From positions 1-35,275 of the forward strand of contig JANQKO010000098.1 of NCBI GenBank assembly GCA_028281075.1: a stretch of DNA of 35,275 nt, in the 5' to 3' direction. The stretch's first letter is position 1, and each line of letters begins with the position of its first letter. A program made the translations under genes and the position numbers. This stretch comes from Alphaproteobacteria bacterium. Its GTDB lineage: Bacteria > Pseudomonadota > Alphaproteobacteria > GCA-2731375. This document shows, in pieces, positions 7,345 to 14,582 of this stretch. The notes under the pieces are model-generated. The model saw only the letters and a list, made by a program, of their open reading frames with translations. It searched no databases and was not told where the DNA came from.

Positions 7345-7809
7345 CTATTTCTTTTGGAGACAGGCTGCCTTTAGCATGGCATATGATTGATTGGCATCGG
7401 AGTATTTGTCGGAGCTGGAGCCCGATGCATCGATGGATTCTCTTATTATACCAGTAATTATGGTAATGCTGTCTTCATTCCAGTTCGCTATGACATTAGA
7501 TTCCAATATCAAAATTCTGGAAATGGTGGAAGTTTTGCTCGCAAAGGTCATGCGGCCGCAAGGATTATTTGCTGCGACTTGAACACTCAATGCGGCAAAT
7601 TTGGAAACAAGGTCGTCAAGCAAGTTATCTAGCTTGGATACGCGCGTGGACGGCTTTGTGTAGCTGATGAAGGCGAAACTGATCTCCGTACCCGGTTCCG
7701 CTTGCCAGTGAACAATTCCCCATACGAGCAGCATCAAAAGCAGAAAGCCCACGATCCCGAGGCGGCCAAATTCACTAACGACGTCCCAAAGAGTTTTTTG
7801 TCCATCCAT
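7345..7809 (-). CDS. Hypothetical single-pass membrane protein (island cargo)
   Basis: A 154-residue protein with one clear transmembrane helix near the N-terminus (about residues 18-36, GIVGFLLLMLLVWGIVHW) and a hydrophilic remainder with two hydrophobic stretches too polar to be sure helices (ISRILILESNVIANW, SITIITGIIRESI). The short Lys-containing N-terminus followed by one helix suggests a bitopic protein with its C-terminal part outside the cytoplasm. GAGGG lies six bases before the ATG. Codon use is richer in A/T than the chromosome, fitting horizontal origin. The stop lies about 20 bp from the right end of IS-A. I do not recognise a family and see no motif that suggests an activity. 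Confidence 0.65.
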   Translation of the reverse strand: MDGQKTLWDVVSEFGRLGIVGFLLLMLLVWGIVHWQAEPGTEISFAFISYTKPSTRVSKLDNLLDDLVSKFAALSVQVAANNPCGRMTFASKTSTISRILILESNVIANWNEDSITIITGIIRESIDASGSSSDKYSDANQSYAMLKAACLQKK

Positions 7810-8023
7810 GACGCCCTCGCATTTGTCGTTATCATCGGACGTCTCTCAATTTAGCCGTGAAGCAGTTAAGCGCCTAGTTGCCGGAATTGCGATGAAGTGG
7901 CGGTGTCCGTCCGTTCTGGACCTTCAACCTTTATGACATCTGTCCGATAGCCCTATTCTATCTCGACTGCCTTCTTATGAAGTTGGGGGTGCCGAGTGGA
8001 CAGGGACGAGAGTTTGGTGCTGT
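7810..8023. other. Island intergenic stretch, no gene seen
   Basis: No convincing ORF, hairpin or repeat was found between the start of the 154-residue protein gene and the IS66-type remnant. Confidence 0.5.
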
Positions 8024-8220
8024 GTAAGCGTCGCGGGCAGGCCACGTTGTCAGTTGCTTGACGACAGTCACGCAGCCTTGTCGACGGCCCTTACGAAGTT
8101 CCAGGGTCACACCATCGACCGCATCGATGAGCCACTGCCCTGGAACTTCGCTGCAAATAGGGAACTCGCCCCGTAGCTCGCCTCAATAGCCCAGCGCCGT
8201 GGTCAACTCGCGACGCTTAC
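8024..8220 (+). mobile_element. Internally deleted IS66-family element (197 bp)
   Basis: The ends are inverted repeats beginning GTAAGCGTCGCG (8024-8043 and, inverted, 8201-8220; 12 identical bases, 16 of 20 overall), the GTAA start typical of IS66 elements. Between them a frame reads FQGHTIDRIDEPLPWNF and stops at 8174-8176, matching the conserved C-terminal end of IS66 TnpC transposases just before the right end. tnpA, tnpB and nearly all of tnpC are gone. The 8-bp flanks (GGTGCTGT and TCTGAAGC) are not duplicates, so at least one side has been rearranged. Confidence 0.72.
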
Positions 8221-8289
8221 TCTGAAGCTAAATGCAGACGGTTTGAATAACGCGCCGCGAAGCCCCAGAATATCGCAACTGCTGAGAGT

Positions 8290-9012
8290 GTGATAGCCCA
8301 CTTAATGTTCCCTTATAATGAGAAAATGAGGCATGCTTTGACGCAAAAAGCAAAAGTCGCTGAGAACTCACAAAATTCGCCTACTCTCGATTTTTTAAAA
8401 AATCATTCGGCGCTCGCGGCAACTATAGGATATCTCTATCTGACCTTTATTGGAATGACACAGTCCTGGATGTTGTATTTTCAGTACCGTATCAACATTT
8501 TTGAGTTTTCGGAACTCAATGACTTTCTTCTAGCAGCCTTCCGTGATCCATTAGGTTGGCTGGCTGTCGCCATGTTTTTAGGGTATTTTGTGCTGGTCGG
8601 GCGACTTCTACCTACTCCACCGCGGCAATCAAAAATTGTTAGATTGTTCAAAATTATTTGCCTACTGGCGTTAGCCTTTCTCCCACTTTATTACAAACCT
8701 GTAATGGGGTTCCGTGCCGAAAGTATTGCATCAAAACCGCAAGTGTCGTTCACCCTCCGGCGTGGAGATCTAGTCATTCAGAATGAAACTCCAGCTAACT
8801 TCTTTCTTATTGGAGCCACGGAAAAGTTCGTGTTTGTATTCGATCGCACATCGGAGCGACCTATCGCTATACCTACTAACAATCTTGTCGCTATAGCTTT
8901 TGCAGAAGGACATTGCGGCGGGGAGTGTTCAAAGGATCGAACCATCAAGGAACGTCTGCGTATTTTCCTTGACCAACCCGCTGACCAGGAATCAGGAAAC
9001 CAAGGGCAGTAG
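8290..9012 (+). CDS. Hypothetical three-helix membrane protein (island cargo)
   Basis: A 240-residue protein (GTG start at 8290; ATGs at 8305 and 8326 are alternatives and no start has a strong ribosome site). Three transmembrane helices are seen at about residues 42-62 (AATIGYLYLTFIGMTQSW), 83-105 (LGWLAVAMFLGYFVLVGRLL) and 118-135. The loop after helix 1 carries a striking YRINIFEFSELNDFLLAAFRDP segment. The last 100 residues form a soluble domain, strand-rich by eye (VSFTLRRGDLVIQNE, KFVFVFDRTSERPI), with a CGGEC motif near the end. The gene is clearly A/T-richer than the chromosome. I do not recognise a named family; a sensor or inhibitor function would be guesswork. Confidence 0.68.
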   Translation: MIAHLMFPYNEKMRHALTQKAKVAENSQNSPTLDFLKNHSALAATIGYLYLTFIGMTQSWMLYFQYRINIFEFSELNDFLLAAFRDPLGWLAVAMFLGYFVLVGRLLPTPPRQSKIVRLFKIICLLALAFLPLYYKPVMGFRAESIASKPQVSFTLRRGDLVIQNETPANFFLIGATEKFVFVFDRTSERPIAIPTNNLVAIAFAEGHCGGECSKDRTIKERLRIFLDQPADQESGNQGQ

Positions 9013-9101
9013 CGGCGTGCAACCGCATAGGATTGAACCGCTTGCCTACACTGGCACCCTACCGGACAAACCGTATCCATTATCGAGGCTTGGCGCGGGC
9101 C

Positions 9102-9139
9102 TGTGTAATTCCTGTGTAACTGTGCAGTGAATGTGTAAG
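9102..9139 (+). other. Right TGTGTAA repeats, possible integrase arm sites
   Basis: TGTGTAAT (9102-9109), TGTGTAAC (9113-9120) and TGTGTAAG (9132-9139) lie 98-136 bp from the attR core. The first two have the same 11-bp period and the same CCTGTGTAATT opening as the pair at 3774-3792. They could be arm sites, or a remnant of another integrase 3' end. Confidence 0.42.
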
Positions 9140-9237
9140 GGAAATTGAGGGGCTTCGGGTAACAGGATTTTCCCGCTAACCGGCTGTCCTGCAACGGAAA
9201 ATGCAGCTTATTGCCAGCGGTTGATATTTTGCCGGAA

Positions 9238-9289
9238 AGGACTGCAAATCCTTTTACACCGGTTCGATTCCGGTCCGCGCCTCCAACCT
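9238..9289 (+). repeat. Right attachment site (attR), 52-bp direct repeat
   Basis: This is an exact copy of 3653-3704. It contains the tRNA-Cys sequence from the anticodon stem through CCA but has no 5' half upstream, so it is not a second tRNA gene. It marks the right end of the island; ordinary chromosome resumes after it. Confidence 0.93.
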
Positions 9290-9306
9290 TCCACAGATCG
9301 CGATTG

Positions 9307-9582
9307 TCAGGTCGCGCCGTCGCGTCGGCGCCGCCCCCACCAGACCTCGAGCCGTCGGCGCCAGCGGCGGACGATCGGCAGGTCATAGGACAGAACCATC
9401 AGGCCGAGCGGGATCATCCAGAAGCCGAGGATCGGCAGAAATCCGAGAATCCCGCCGAGCAGCAGCAATATGCCGACGATCACGCGGAGGATCCGCGGCA
9501 TTTGCGCCAGGCGTGTCCTGGCCCGTGAAAAATACGCGTTCCGGTTCAACGATCCCGCGGCCCCGATGGCCGTTCCACCCAC
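9307..9582 (-). CDS. Small two-helix membrane protein
   Basis: A protein of 64-91 residues with a hydrophobic hairpin (VIVGILLLLGGILGFLPILG and FWMIPLGLMVLSYD) followed by a strongly basic, Trp-rich tail (RRWRRRLEVWWGRR). Proteins with this pattern, a glycine/proline hairpin and a basic tail, are common short integral membrane proteins in Alphaproteobacteria, with no assigned function. The start is uncertain: GTG at 9582 gives the longest form, ATG at 9501 (MPRILRV) gives 64 residues and begins just before the first helix; neither has a clear ribosome site. The gene lies immediately outside attR and belongs to the original chromosome. Confidence 0.7.
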   Translation of the reverse strand: MGGTAIGAAGSLNRNAYFSRARTRLAQMPRILRVIVGILLLLGGILGFLPILGFWMIPLGLMVLSYDLPIVRRWRRRLEVWWGRRRRDGAT

Positions 9583-9733
9583 CGGCGAAACGGCCGCAGA
9601 GCCTCGAACGAAGGCCCCGGGCTGTCAATGCTCGCCGTCGGATTTTCCGTGATCGATTTGTGCCCTGATTTATAAAGAAATTGTATTATATCGTTATGAC
9701 TGCTGGGAATTATTCATCTCGATGACGGCGTTG

Positions 9734-11077
9734 TCAGGCCAGATCGGGCGGCGTGTAGTAATCGCTGGCGACCAGCAGGTCGGCGATGCGGCAACTGCCC
9801 ATGATCCCGTAGGCCGGTTGCCAGCGGGGTTCCTGGTTGAGGTAGGAGGCCGGGTCGCGCCGGATCAGATCCACGATCGCATCGCCGACGATCGCCGCGC
9901 CGACCGGCCCCAGGCGCGCGCCATCGCGCGTCATCCCGGCTTCCTTCAGGATATAGGGCCACAGCGGCGTCCCGCCGGCCGCCGGCCCCGGGAGGTCGGC
10001 GAAGCCCAGGTCCCGGTTCGTCAGCGGTGTCGCGCCGATGGCCGCCGCCACCGCCTGGCCGCTGGGGAGCCGGCAGGCATCGCCCGTCAGGAGCGTCTCG
10101 ACTGCGGGACCGGCGTCGCCCAGCAGGCGGGCGCACAGATGGCCGCCCAGCCGGCGGCTCGGTTGCGGGCGGCCCGCCCGTGGCATCTCGAAAAAGTACC
10201 GCCAGTCGGCCCGGGCGTCGGGCGCGATCGCGCCGGCGCCCTCGTGCCGACGGTCGAACGGCCTATGGGACGCGGTCGCGTTCAGCTTCAGATCGTCGCC
10301 GAACTGACTCAGGTGGAAGCGGCCCGCGGCCACGGCGAATTCCGCCGGCGGTCCCGGGTCGTCGTCCCGTCGCGGGAAGGCCGGCCCCTGCCGGCACAGG
10401 CGGTCGGCGTGGTCGTGGCCGATCAGCAGCGGCAGGAATTCATGCAGCAGCAGCCACTGATAGTGCCACCGCACCTGACGCGCCGCGCGGGTGAAGAGCC
10501 GGTCGGGCGGGACCCCGCTGGCCGCCAGGTCGTCGACGACGACATTGTGGAACTTCACGAAGGCGAGATGCAGTTGCGCCAGGAGGCGGTCCGCGCCGTT
10601 GCGCGGGTCGGGGATCAACGCCGCGCCCTTGCGGTTGCGGGCCAGATCGGCGGCCGGGTTCCGCGCGGTGCCCATCAGCAGGCGCGGTCCGTCGTAGAAG
10701 CACGGCGCCGCGGCGGGACCGTCGCCATAGACGCAGTCGAGCGCCAGCCGGGGTGCCGTGCCGCGGCGGCCGTGCTCGACCGCCACCGCGGCGTAGCTGG
10801 CATCGTGCTCGACCAGGCGCGCCAGGACCGCGAAGCCGATCGGTATCGCCTCGTTGTCCCGGGCGGGTCCGACGGACGCGCGGGGCATGGCCAGCGGCCC
10901 ATCGGCGGCGCCCAGCGATCGCAGCGCGGCCGGCCCGAGCGTGCATGGCGGCAGGTCGCGAAACATTCGGCCAAGGCGCAGGCTGCCCGGTGACATCTGT
11001 CCGGCCGGCCACGGTGTTGGCCGCCGCGGCCTGATCTCCCCCAAAGCTCCCGATGGATGCGTCAGATCCGTATCCAC
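9734..11077 (-). CDS. Animal-haem-peroxidase-family protein
   Basis: Members of this superfamily are haem enzymes that use hydrogen peroxide to oxidise halides or organic substrates. The 447-residue protein shows a GRMFRDLPP N-terminal motif, LLMGTARNPAADLARN, then DPRNGADRLLAQLHLAFVKF, where the QLH stretch matches the distal-histidine helix of bacterial members, and the following VRWHYQWLLLHEFLP helix, which carries the likely proximal His. No signal peptide is visible, so it is either cytoplasmic or leaves by an unrecognised route. The GTG at 11077 is the longest start; an ATG at 10996 (MSPGSLRLGRMF) is equally possible because similarity begins around GRMF. It stands alone between convergent or unrelated genes. 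The family is clear, the substrate unknown. Confidence 0.85.
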   Translation of the reverse strand: MDTDLTHPSGALGEIRPRRPTPWPAGQMSPGSLRLGRMFRDLPPCTLGPAALRSLGAADGPLAMPRASVGPARDNEAIPIGFAVLARLVEHDASYAAVAVEHGRRGTAPRLALDCVYGDGPAAAPCFYDGPRLLMGTARNPAADLARNRKGAALIPDPRNGADRLLAQLHLAFVKFHNVVVDDLAASGVPPDRLFTRAARQVRWHYQWLLLHEFLPLLIGHDHADRLCRQGPAFPRRDDDPGPPAEFAVAAGRFHLSQFGDDLKLNATASHRPFDRRHEGAGAIAPDARADWRYFFEMPRAGRPQPSRRLGGHLCARLLGDAGPAVETLLTGDACRLPSGQAVAAAIGATPLTNRDLGFADLPGPAAGGTPLWPYILKEAGMTRDGARLGPVGAAIVGDAIVDLIRRDPASYLNQEPRWQPAYGIMGSCRIADLLVASDYYTPPDLA

Positions 11078-11085
11078 GCTCGAGT

Positions 11086-11328
11086 CTATGTCGTGTCACC
11101 GCCGGTCGCGGTGGCATTTGCGGGACAATTTGTGCGTGGGATCGGGCATTCGGCCGTCGTCCGACGCCAGAGAAGGTGTTCCGTTCCCGACGGGAACGAT
11201 GACCGTGCCGCCATGTCCGGCCCGCCTTGCCGCGCCATCGCGGCGCGCAGCCGTTGGCGCTGGCGTTTTCGCTCCGCCGCGGCCTGGGCGAACGTTCGGA
11301 GGGGGCGCTCGAGATAGGCGCTGGTCAT
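11086..11328 (-). CDS. Possible small basic protein, unknown
   Basis: An 80-codon frame begins with MTSAYLERPLRTFAQAAAER, a helix-forming basic N-terminus, and has AGAGGG about eight bases before its ATG. It ends nine bases upstream of the peroxidase start on the same strand. The second half (TEHLLWRRTTAECPIPR) is less protein-like, and the region is covered by other short frames, so this could be spurious or decayed. No family is recognised. Confidence 0.35.
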   Translation of the reverse strand: MTSAYLERPLRTFAQAAAERKRQRQRLRAAMARQGGPDMAARSSFPSGTEHLLWRRTTAECPIPRTNCPANATATGGDTT

Positions 11329-11641
11329 GCTGTCGGCCCTCTGGCTGCTGTTCGTTGCCTAGATTCGCCGTTCGCGTGAAAACCGGAATTGCCGAAAGAT
11401 GCATAGCCCCCCTACAGAAAACAGCGAACCGGCCGATACAACGTATGCGGGCCGACGGCACTCGCGACGTCTCTCGATGAAGTGAGTTGATGTTACCGGC
11501 CGCCGTGAAGACCTCTTAGGCGGGTAATCAAGCGGGAAGCCGTTCCTATCCGCCATGCGGCGGCCATCGGACACAGGCGCGCCAGTTCTTCCCGTGCCGA
11601 TGGCATAAGGAGCGGCCGGAAACGTTCGGATAACGGGGCCG
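11329..11641. other. Intergenic region upstream of the LysR gene
   Basis: No supported gene. Several short overlapping frames occur on both strands, none with a ribosome site or family resemblance. No strong promoter or hairpin was recognised by eye. Confidence 0.4.
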
Positions 11642-12553
11642 ATGAACGACTGGGATGACTACCGTTTCTTTCTCGCCGTTTCGGAGACGGGATCGCTCTC
11701 GGCGGCGGCCCGCAAGCTGGGTGTCACGCAACCCACCGTCGGCCGGCGCATCAACGACCTGGAAAAACGGCTCGGCGCCCGCCTCTTCGACCGCATGAAC
11801 CAGGGCTACGCGCTGACGGCCGCCGGGCGGCGGATCGGCGACCTGGTGGCGCGGATCGAAAGCACGGCCTTCGCCATCGAGCAGCGGGTGAGCGGCGTGG
11901 ACGACCGGCTCGACGGCCGGGTCAGCATCACGACGACCGAGGGCATCGGGATCTACTGGCTGATGCCGCGGCTGCCGAAGCTGCGCCAGCACTGTCCCGA
12001 CATCGATATCGAGCTCGTCGTCGGCGTCGGTGCGCTGGACCTGCTGCGGCGCGAGGCCGATATCGCGCTGCGGGTCGGCAACCCGGGCTGCGCGGAGCTG
12101 GTCGGCCGGCGTGTCGGCGACGTTCATTGCGGCCTCTACGCGTCGGAGGCCTACCTGGCGCGCCATGGCGAGCCGGTGGCGCTCGACGACCTGTCGCGCC
12201 ACACGATCATCGAGTCGGTCCGCGACATCGCCAACCTGGCGCAGGCCCGGCGCCTGCGCGAGGTCGCCAAGGGCGCCGGGGTCGGCGTTCGCTGCAACAA
12301 CCTGACGGCGCAGATCGCGGCGGCGCGGGCCGGCCTCGGCATCCTGGCCCTGCCCGACTACATGGTCGGCGGCGCGTCGGGGCTCCGCCGTATCCTGGCC
12401 GGTTCGTTCGACAGTACCCTCGATCTCTGGCTGCTGACCCACCGCGACCTGCGCCGGACGGCCCGCATCCGTGCCGTGCTGGATTTCCTGGCCGCGGAAA
12501 TTCGCGACGACGCCGGGCGGGGGACGGGCAAGGTCGCGGTGCTCGCGGCCTGA
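11642..12553 (+). CDS. LysR-family transcriptional regulator
   Basis: The 303-residue protein has the LysR plan. An N-terminal winged helix-turn-helix (residues 5-64: DYRFFLAVSETGSLSAAARK, then TQPTVGRRINDLEKRLGARLF) is followed by a linker helix and a C-terminal effector-binding domain from about residue 92 (GRVSITTTEGIG) with the characteristic ADIALRVG and AGLGILALPDYM segments. LysR proteins bind promoter DNA as tetramers and respond to a small molecule. The ATG is preceded by GGGG. Most LysR genes face their target; here the upstream side has no clear divergent target, while the downstream hydrolase gene lies in the same direction 135 bp away, so the regulated gene cannot be named. Confidence 0.93.
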   Translation: MNDWDDYRFFLAVSETGSLSAAARKLGVTQPTVGRRINDLEKRLGARLFDRMNQGYALTAAGRRIGDLVARIESTAFAIEQRVSGVDDRLDGRVSITTTEGIGIYWLMPRLPKLRQHCPDIDIELVVGVGALDLLRREADIALRVGNPGCAELVGRRVGDVHCGLYASEAYLARHGEPVALDDLSRHTIIESVRDIANLAQARRLREVAKGAGVGVRCNNLTAQIAAARAGLGILALPDYMVGGASGLRRILAGSFDSTLDLWLLTHRDLRRTARIRAVLDFLAAEIRDDAGRGTGKVAVLAA

Positions 12554-12688
12554 CCGCCGGGCCGGGACGTCCGGCCGGCACGGCACCGGCCTGCCACCGC
12601 AAACGGAGCCGTGGACGTCGCCGCCATTGACGCGGGGCGCCGGGATAGGCTTGAAAACGGTCGGCACCGATCGGACAACGTTTGGGTG

Positions 12689-14212
12689 ATGATGATGGTA
12701 CCGACCTTCCCGCCGGCGCCGGCATTCGCGATGTTGGGCGTCGTGGCCTGGATCTCGTTCGCCGCCCCGTCGGCCGCCGGGGAAACCACGCAGGTCTATC
12801 CCGGCGACGCGTGGCAGAAGCTGGCCGAGCCCGAGGCGGCCGGCTGGTCCGCCGACGGGCTTGCCGACGCCCGCCGGCTGTCGCGCCAGATCGGCTCGGC
12901 CGCCGTGATGATCGTGCAGGGCGGCCGTGTCGTCGCCGAATGGGGCGAGACATCGGCGGCGTTCAACGTCTATTCGATCCGCAAGAGCCTGCTGAGCGCG
13001 TTGATCGGCATCGAGGTCGGCTCGGGCCGGATCGGCCTCGATCAGACGCTCGGTGAGCTGGGGATCGAGGCGCTGGACCCGCCGTTGTCGACGGCCGAGC
13101 GCCGGGCGACGGTCGAAGACCTGCTGACGGCCCGGTCGGGCGTCTACCGCCGCGCGGCCTACGAGACCGACGACATGGCCAGGCGCCGGCCAGCGCGCGG
13201 CTGCCACGCGCCGGGCACCTACTGGTACTACAACAACTGGGATTTCAACGCGCTGGGCACGATCTTCGACCGGCGCGCGGGGCGCGGGATCGCCGAGGCG
13301 TTCGCGGAACGGATCGCGCGGCCGCTCGGCATGCAGGACTTCGACGTCGATGACGTCGCCTATGTCGGCACCCGTGGCTCGCTGTACCCGGCCTATCTGT
13401 TCGGGATGTCGGCGCGCGACCTTGCCCGCTTCGGCCTGATGTACCTGCGTCAGGGCCGTTGGCGGGACGCTGTCGTGGTGCCGGCCGACTGGGTGCGGGA
13501 CAGCACGGCCACGCGGACGCGGGCCGGCTCGGGCCGCGGATACGGCTATATGTGGTGGACGGAGCGCCGGCGCGGCATGTTCCCCTACGTCAACATGCCG
13601 AAAGGCAGCTTCGCCGCGTCGGGCAACCGCGGCCAGAAGATTCTGGTCATGCCGGCCTACGACCTGGTGATCGTGCATCTGGTCGACAGCCGCGGACGCG
13701 AGCAGGCCACGTCGGCGCAGCTCGGCCGGCTGGTCCGGGCGATCCTTCGCGCCGGCGGGTTTCCCCACGCCGACGAGTCCCTCCGACGGCAGCAGGGACG
13801 GCAGGCACCCGGGCCGGACGACGCCGCGGACACGACGCGCTATTTCCCCGGGCTCGCGCGGCCGGCGGACCTGACGGTCCGGCCACCGGCCGACGACGTG
13901 CCGGCGGCGCTTGCCGCCTTCTCGGGCGAATGGGTCGGTGTCTGGAGCGGCGGCCGCAAGCACATGCTGGCGGTCGAGCGCGTCCGCCGGGACCATGGCA
14001 TCGCCGTCTATTCCCAGGCCGCGCGCCGGGCGACCTGCATCGACAGCGGCGACTGGTTCCGCGTGCGCGTCGGCTTCGTCGACGGCGTGCTGACCTTTCC
14101 GGACAACTGGCCGGCGGCGGTCACCTACCGGGCCAACGCCGACGGGACCCTGACGGCGCGTATCGACAACGGCCGGCGGGTCCGCCTGGCGACGATGCGC
14201 CGCGCCGATTAG
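12689..14212 (+). CDS. Secreted beta-lactamase-fold serine hydrolase with C-terminal extension
   Basis: The protein belongs to the class C beta-lactamase/penicillin-binding-protein family, whose members include esterases and peptidases. The 507 residues begin with a signal peptide (FAMLGVVAWISFAAPSAA). The SxxK motif is SIRK (Ser96-Lys99), the second motif is Tyr181-Asn182-Asn183 in WYYNNWDFN, and the third position is SGNRGQ (about residues 311-316) in place of a KTG box. After the catalytic domain a separate segment of about 100 residues (from FSGEWVGVWSG) looks like a small beta-strand-rich domain. True beta-lactamase activity is not implied. Three consecutive ATGs (12689, 12692, 12695) could each be the start. 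It follows the LysR gene and ends at a convergent repeat-bearing gap. Confidence 0.88.
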   Translation: MMMVPTFPPAPAFAMLGVVAWISFAAPSAAGETTQVYPGDAWQKLAEPEAAGWSADGLADARRLSRQIGSAAVMIVQGGRVVAEWGETSAAFNVYSIRKSLLSALIGIEVGSGRIGLDQTLGELGIEALDPPLSTAERRATVEDLLTARSGVYRRAAYETDDMARRRPARGCHAPGTYWYYNNWDFNALGTIFDRRAGRGIAEAFAERIARPLGMQDFDVDDVAYVGTRGSLYPAYLFGMSARDLARFGLMYLRQGRWRDAVVVPADWVRDSTATRTRAGSGRGYGYMWWTERRRGMFPYVNMPKGSFAASGNRGQKILVMPAYDLVIVHLVDSRGREQATSAQLGRLVRAILRAGGFPHADESLRRQQGRQAPGPDDAADTTRYFPGLARPADLTVRPPADDVPAALAAFSGEWVGVWSGGRKHMLAVERVRRDHGIAVYSQAARRATCIDSGDWFRVRVGFVDGVLTFPDNWPAAVTYRANADGTLTARIDNGRRVRLATMRRAD

Positions 14213-14305
14213 CACCGGCTGGGTTGATACGGTCTTACCCTATCCCGGGTGCTGGCGGCATGGCGGCGGCTTTGGTTCCGATGTCATGGGCGACCGATGG
14301 CCGAC

Positions 14306-14345
14306 CCTTCGAGACGCGCCCTGTCGGGCGCTCCTCAGGGTGAGG
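14306..14345. repeat. Palindromic extragenic element with CTTCGAGACG ... CTCCTCAGG
   Basis: CTTCGAGACGCGCCC, a short loop and GGGCGCTCCTCAGGG form a hairpin (GCGCCC/GGGCGC). A related CTTCGAGACG...CTCCTCAG sequence appears at 35075-35103. It lies between convergent genes and might act as a terminator for the upstream hydrolase gene. Confidence 0.6.
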
Positions 14346-14389
14346 TGGGAAGCCGATATCGATCTCGGACGTCATGCTGAGAGTGTGTG

Positions 14390-14572
14390 AAGAAATCGCA
14401 CCGATGCCCCCCAAGTTGTCATCCTGGCGAAGGCCAGGATCCATGTTGGTTGTTTTTGAACAGGTTGCGATGCCGCTGGATGCTGGCCTTCGCCAGCATG
14501 ACGGCTTTCTTTGGGTCGGAAGTCATTTCTTCACAGGCTCTGAGGATCGCCACCGGCGCGTCTCGAAAGATG
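14390..14572 (+). repeat. Dispersed repeat, copy 1 (about 180 bp, two hairpins)
   Basis: The element contains hairpin GTCATCCTGGCGAAGGCCAGGAT, a spacer with TTGTTTTTGAACAGGTT, and hairpin TGCTGGCCTTCGCCAGCA, then a tail ending GTCTCGAA. The same order, inverted, is found at 35071-35275 with only scattered differences. It is non-coding and fills the gap between convergent genes. Confidence 0.85.
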
Positions 14573-14582
14573 CGATGCGGTC

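Larger units (their letters stand above)
3653..9289. mobile_element. Decayed integrative genomic island in tRNA-Cys
   Basis: The island is bounded by identical 52-bp direct repeats (3653-3704 and 9238-9289). The left copy is the 3' part of tRNA-Cys, the standard signature of tyrosine-recombinase integration at a tRNA gene. The integrase gene abuts the left repeat but is inactivated twice. Inside are a truncated ORF, an IS3-type remnant split by an intact IS3-type element, an IS66 deletion derivative and two hypothetical membrane-protein genes. Base composition of the cargo around 7345-9012 is visibly richer in A/T than the flanking chromosome. No self-transfer or replication gene remains, so the island is probably immobile unless acted on by another integrase. 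Confidence 0.92.

Noticed and set aside
7387..7632. Short plus-strand frames opposite the 154-residue membrane protein gene
   Set aside because: No ribosome site; the minus-strand gene has a ribosome site and a clear membrane helix.
8016..8228. An 8-bp target duplication around the IS66-type remnant
   Set aside because: The flanks GGTGCTGT and TCTGAAGC do not match, so no duplication can be claimed.
9238..9289. Possible second tRNA-Cys
   Set aside because: Only the 3' part is present; the sequence upstream cannot form the acceptor or D-arm, so it is the attR copy.
11096..11461. A 121-codon minus-strand frame upstream of the peroxidase gene
   Set aside because: Low-complexity composition, no ribosome site, and overlap with the slightly better 80-codon frame; not listed as a gene.
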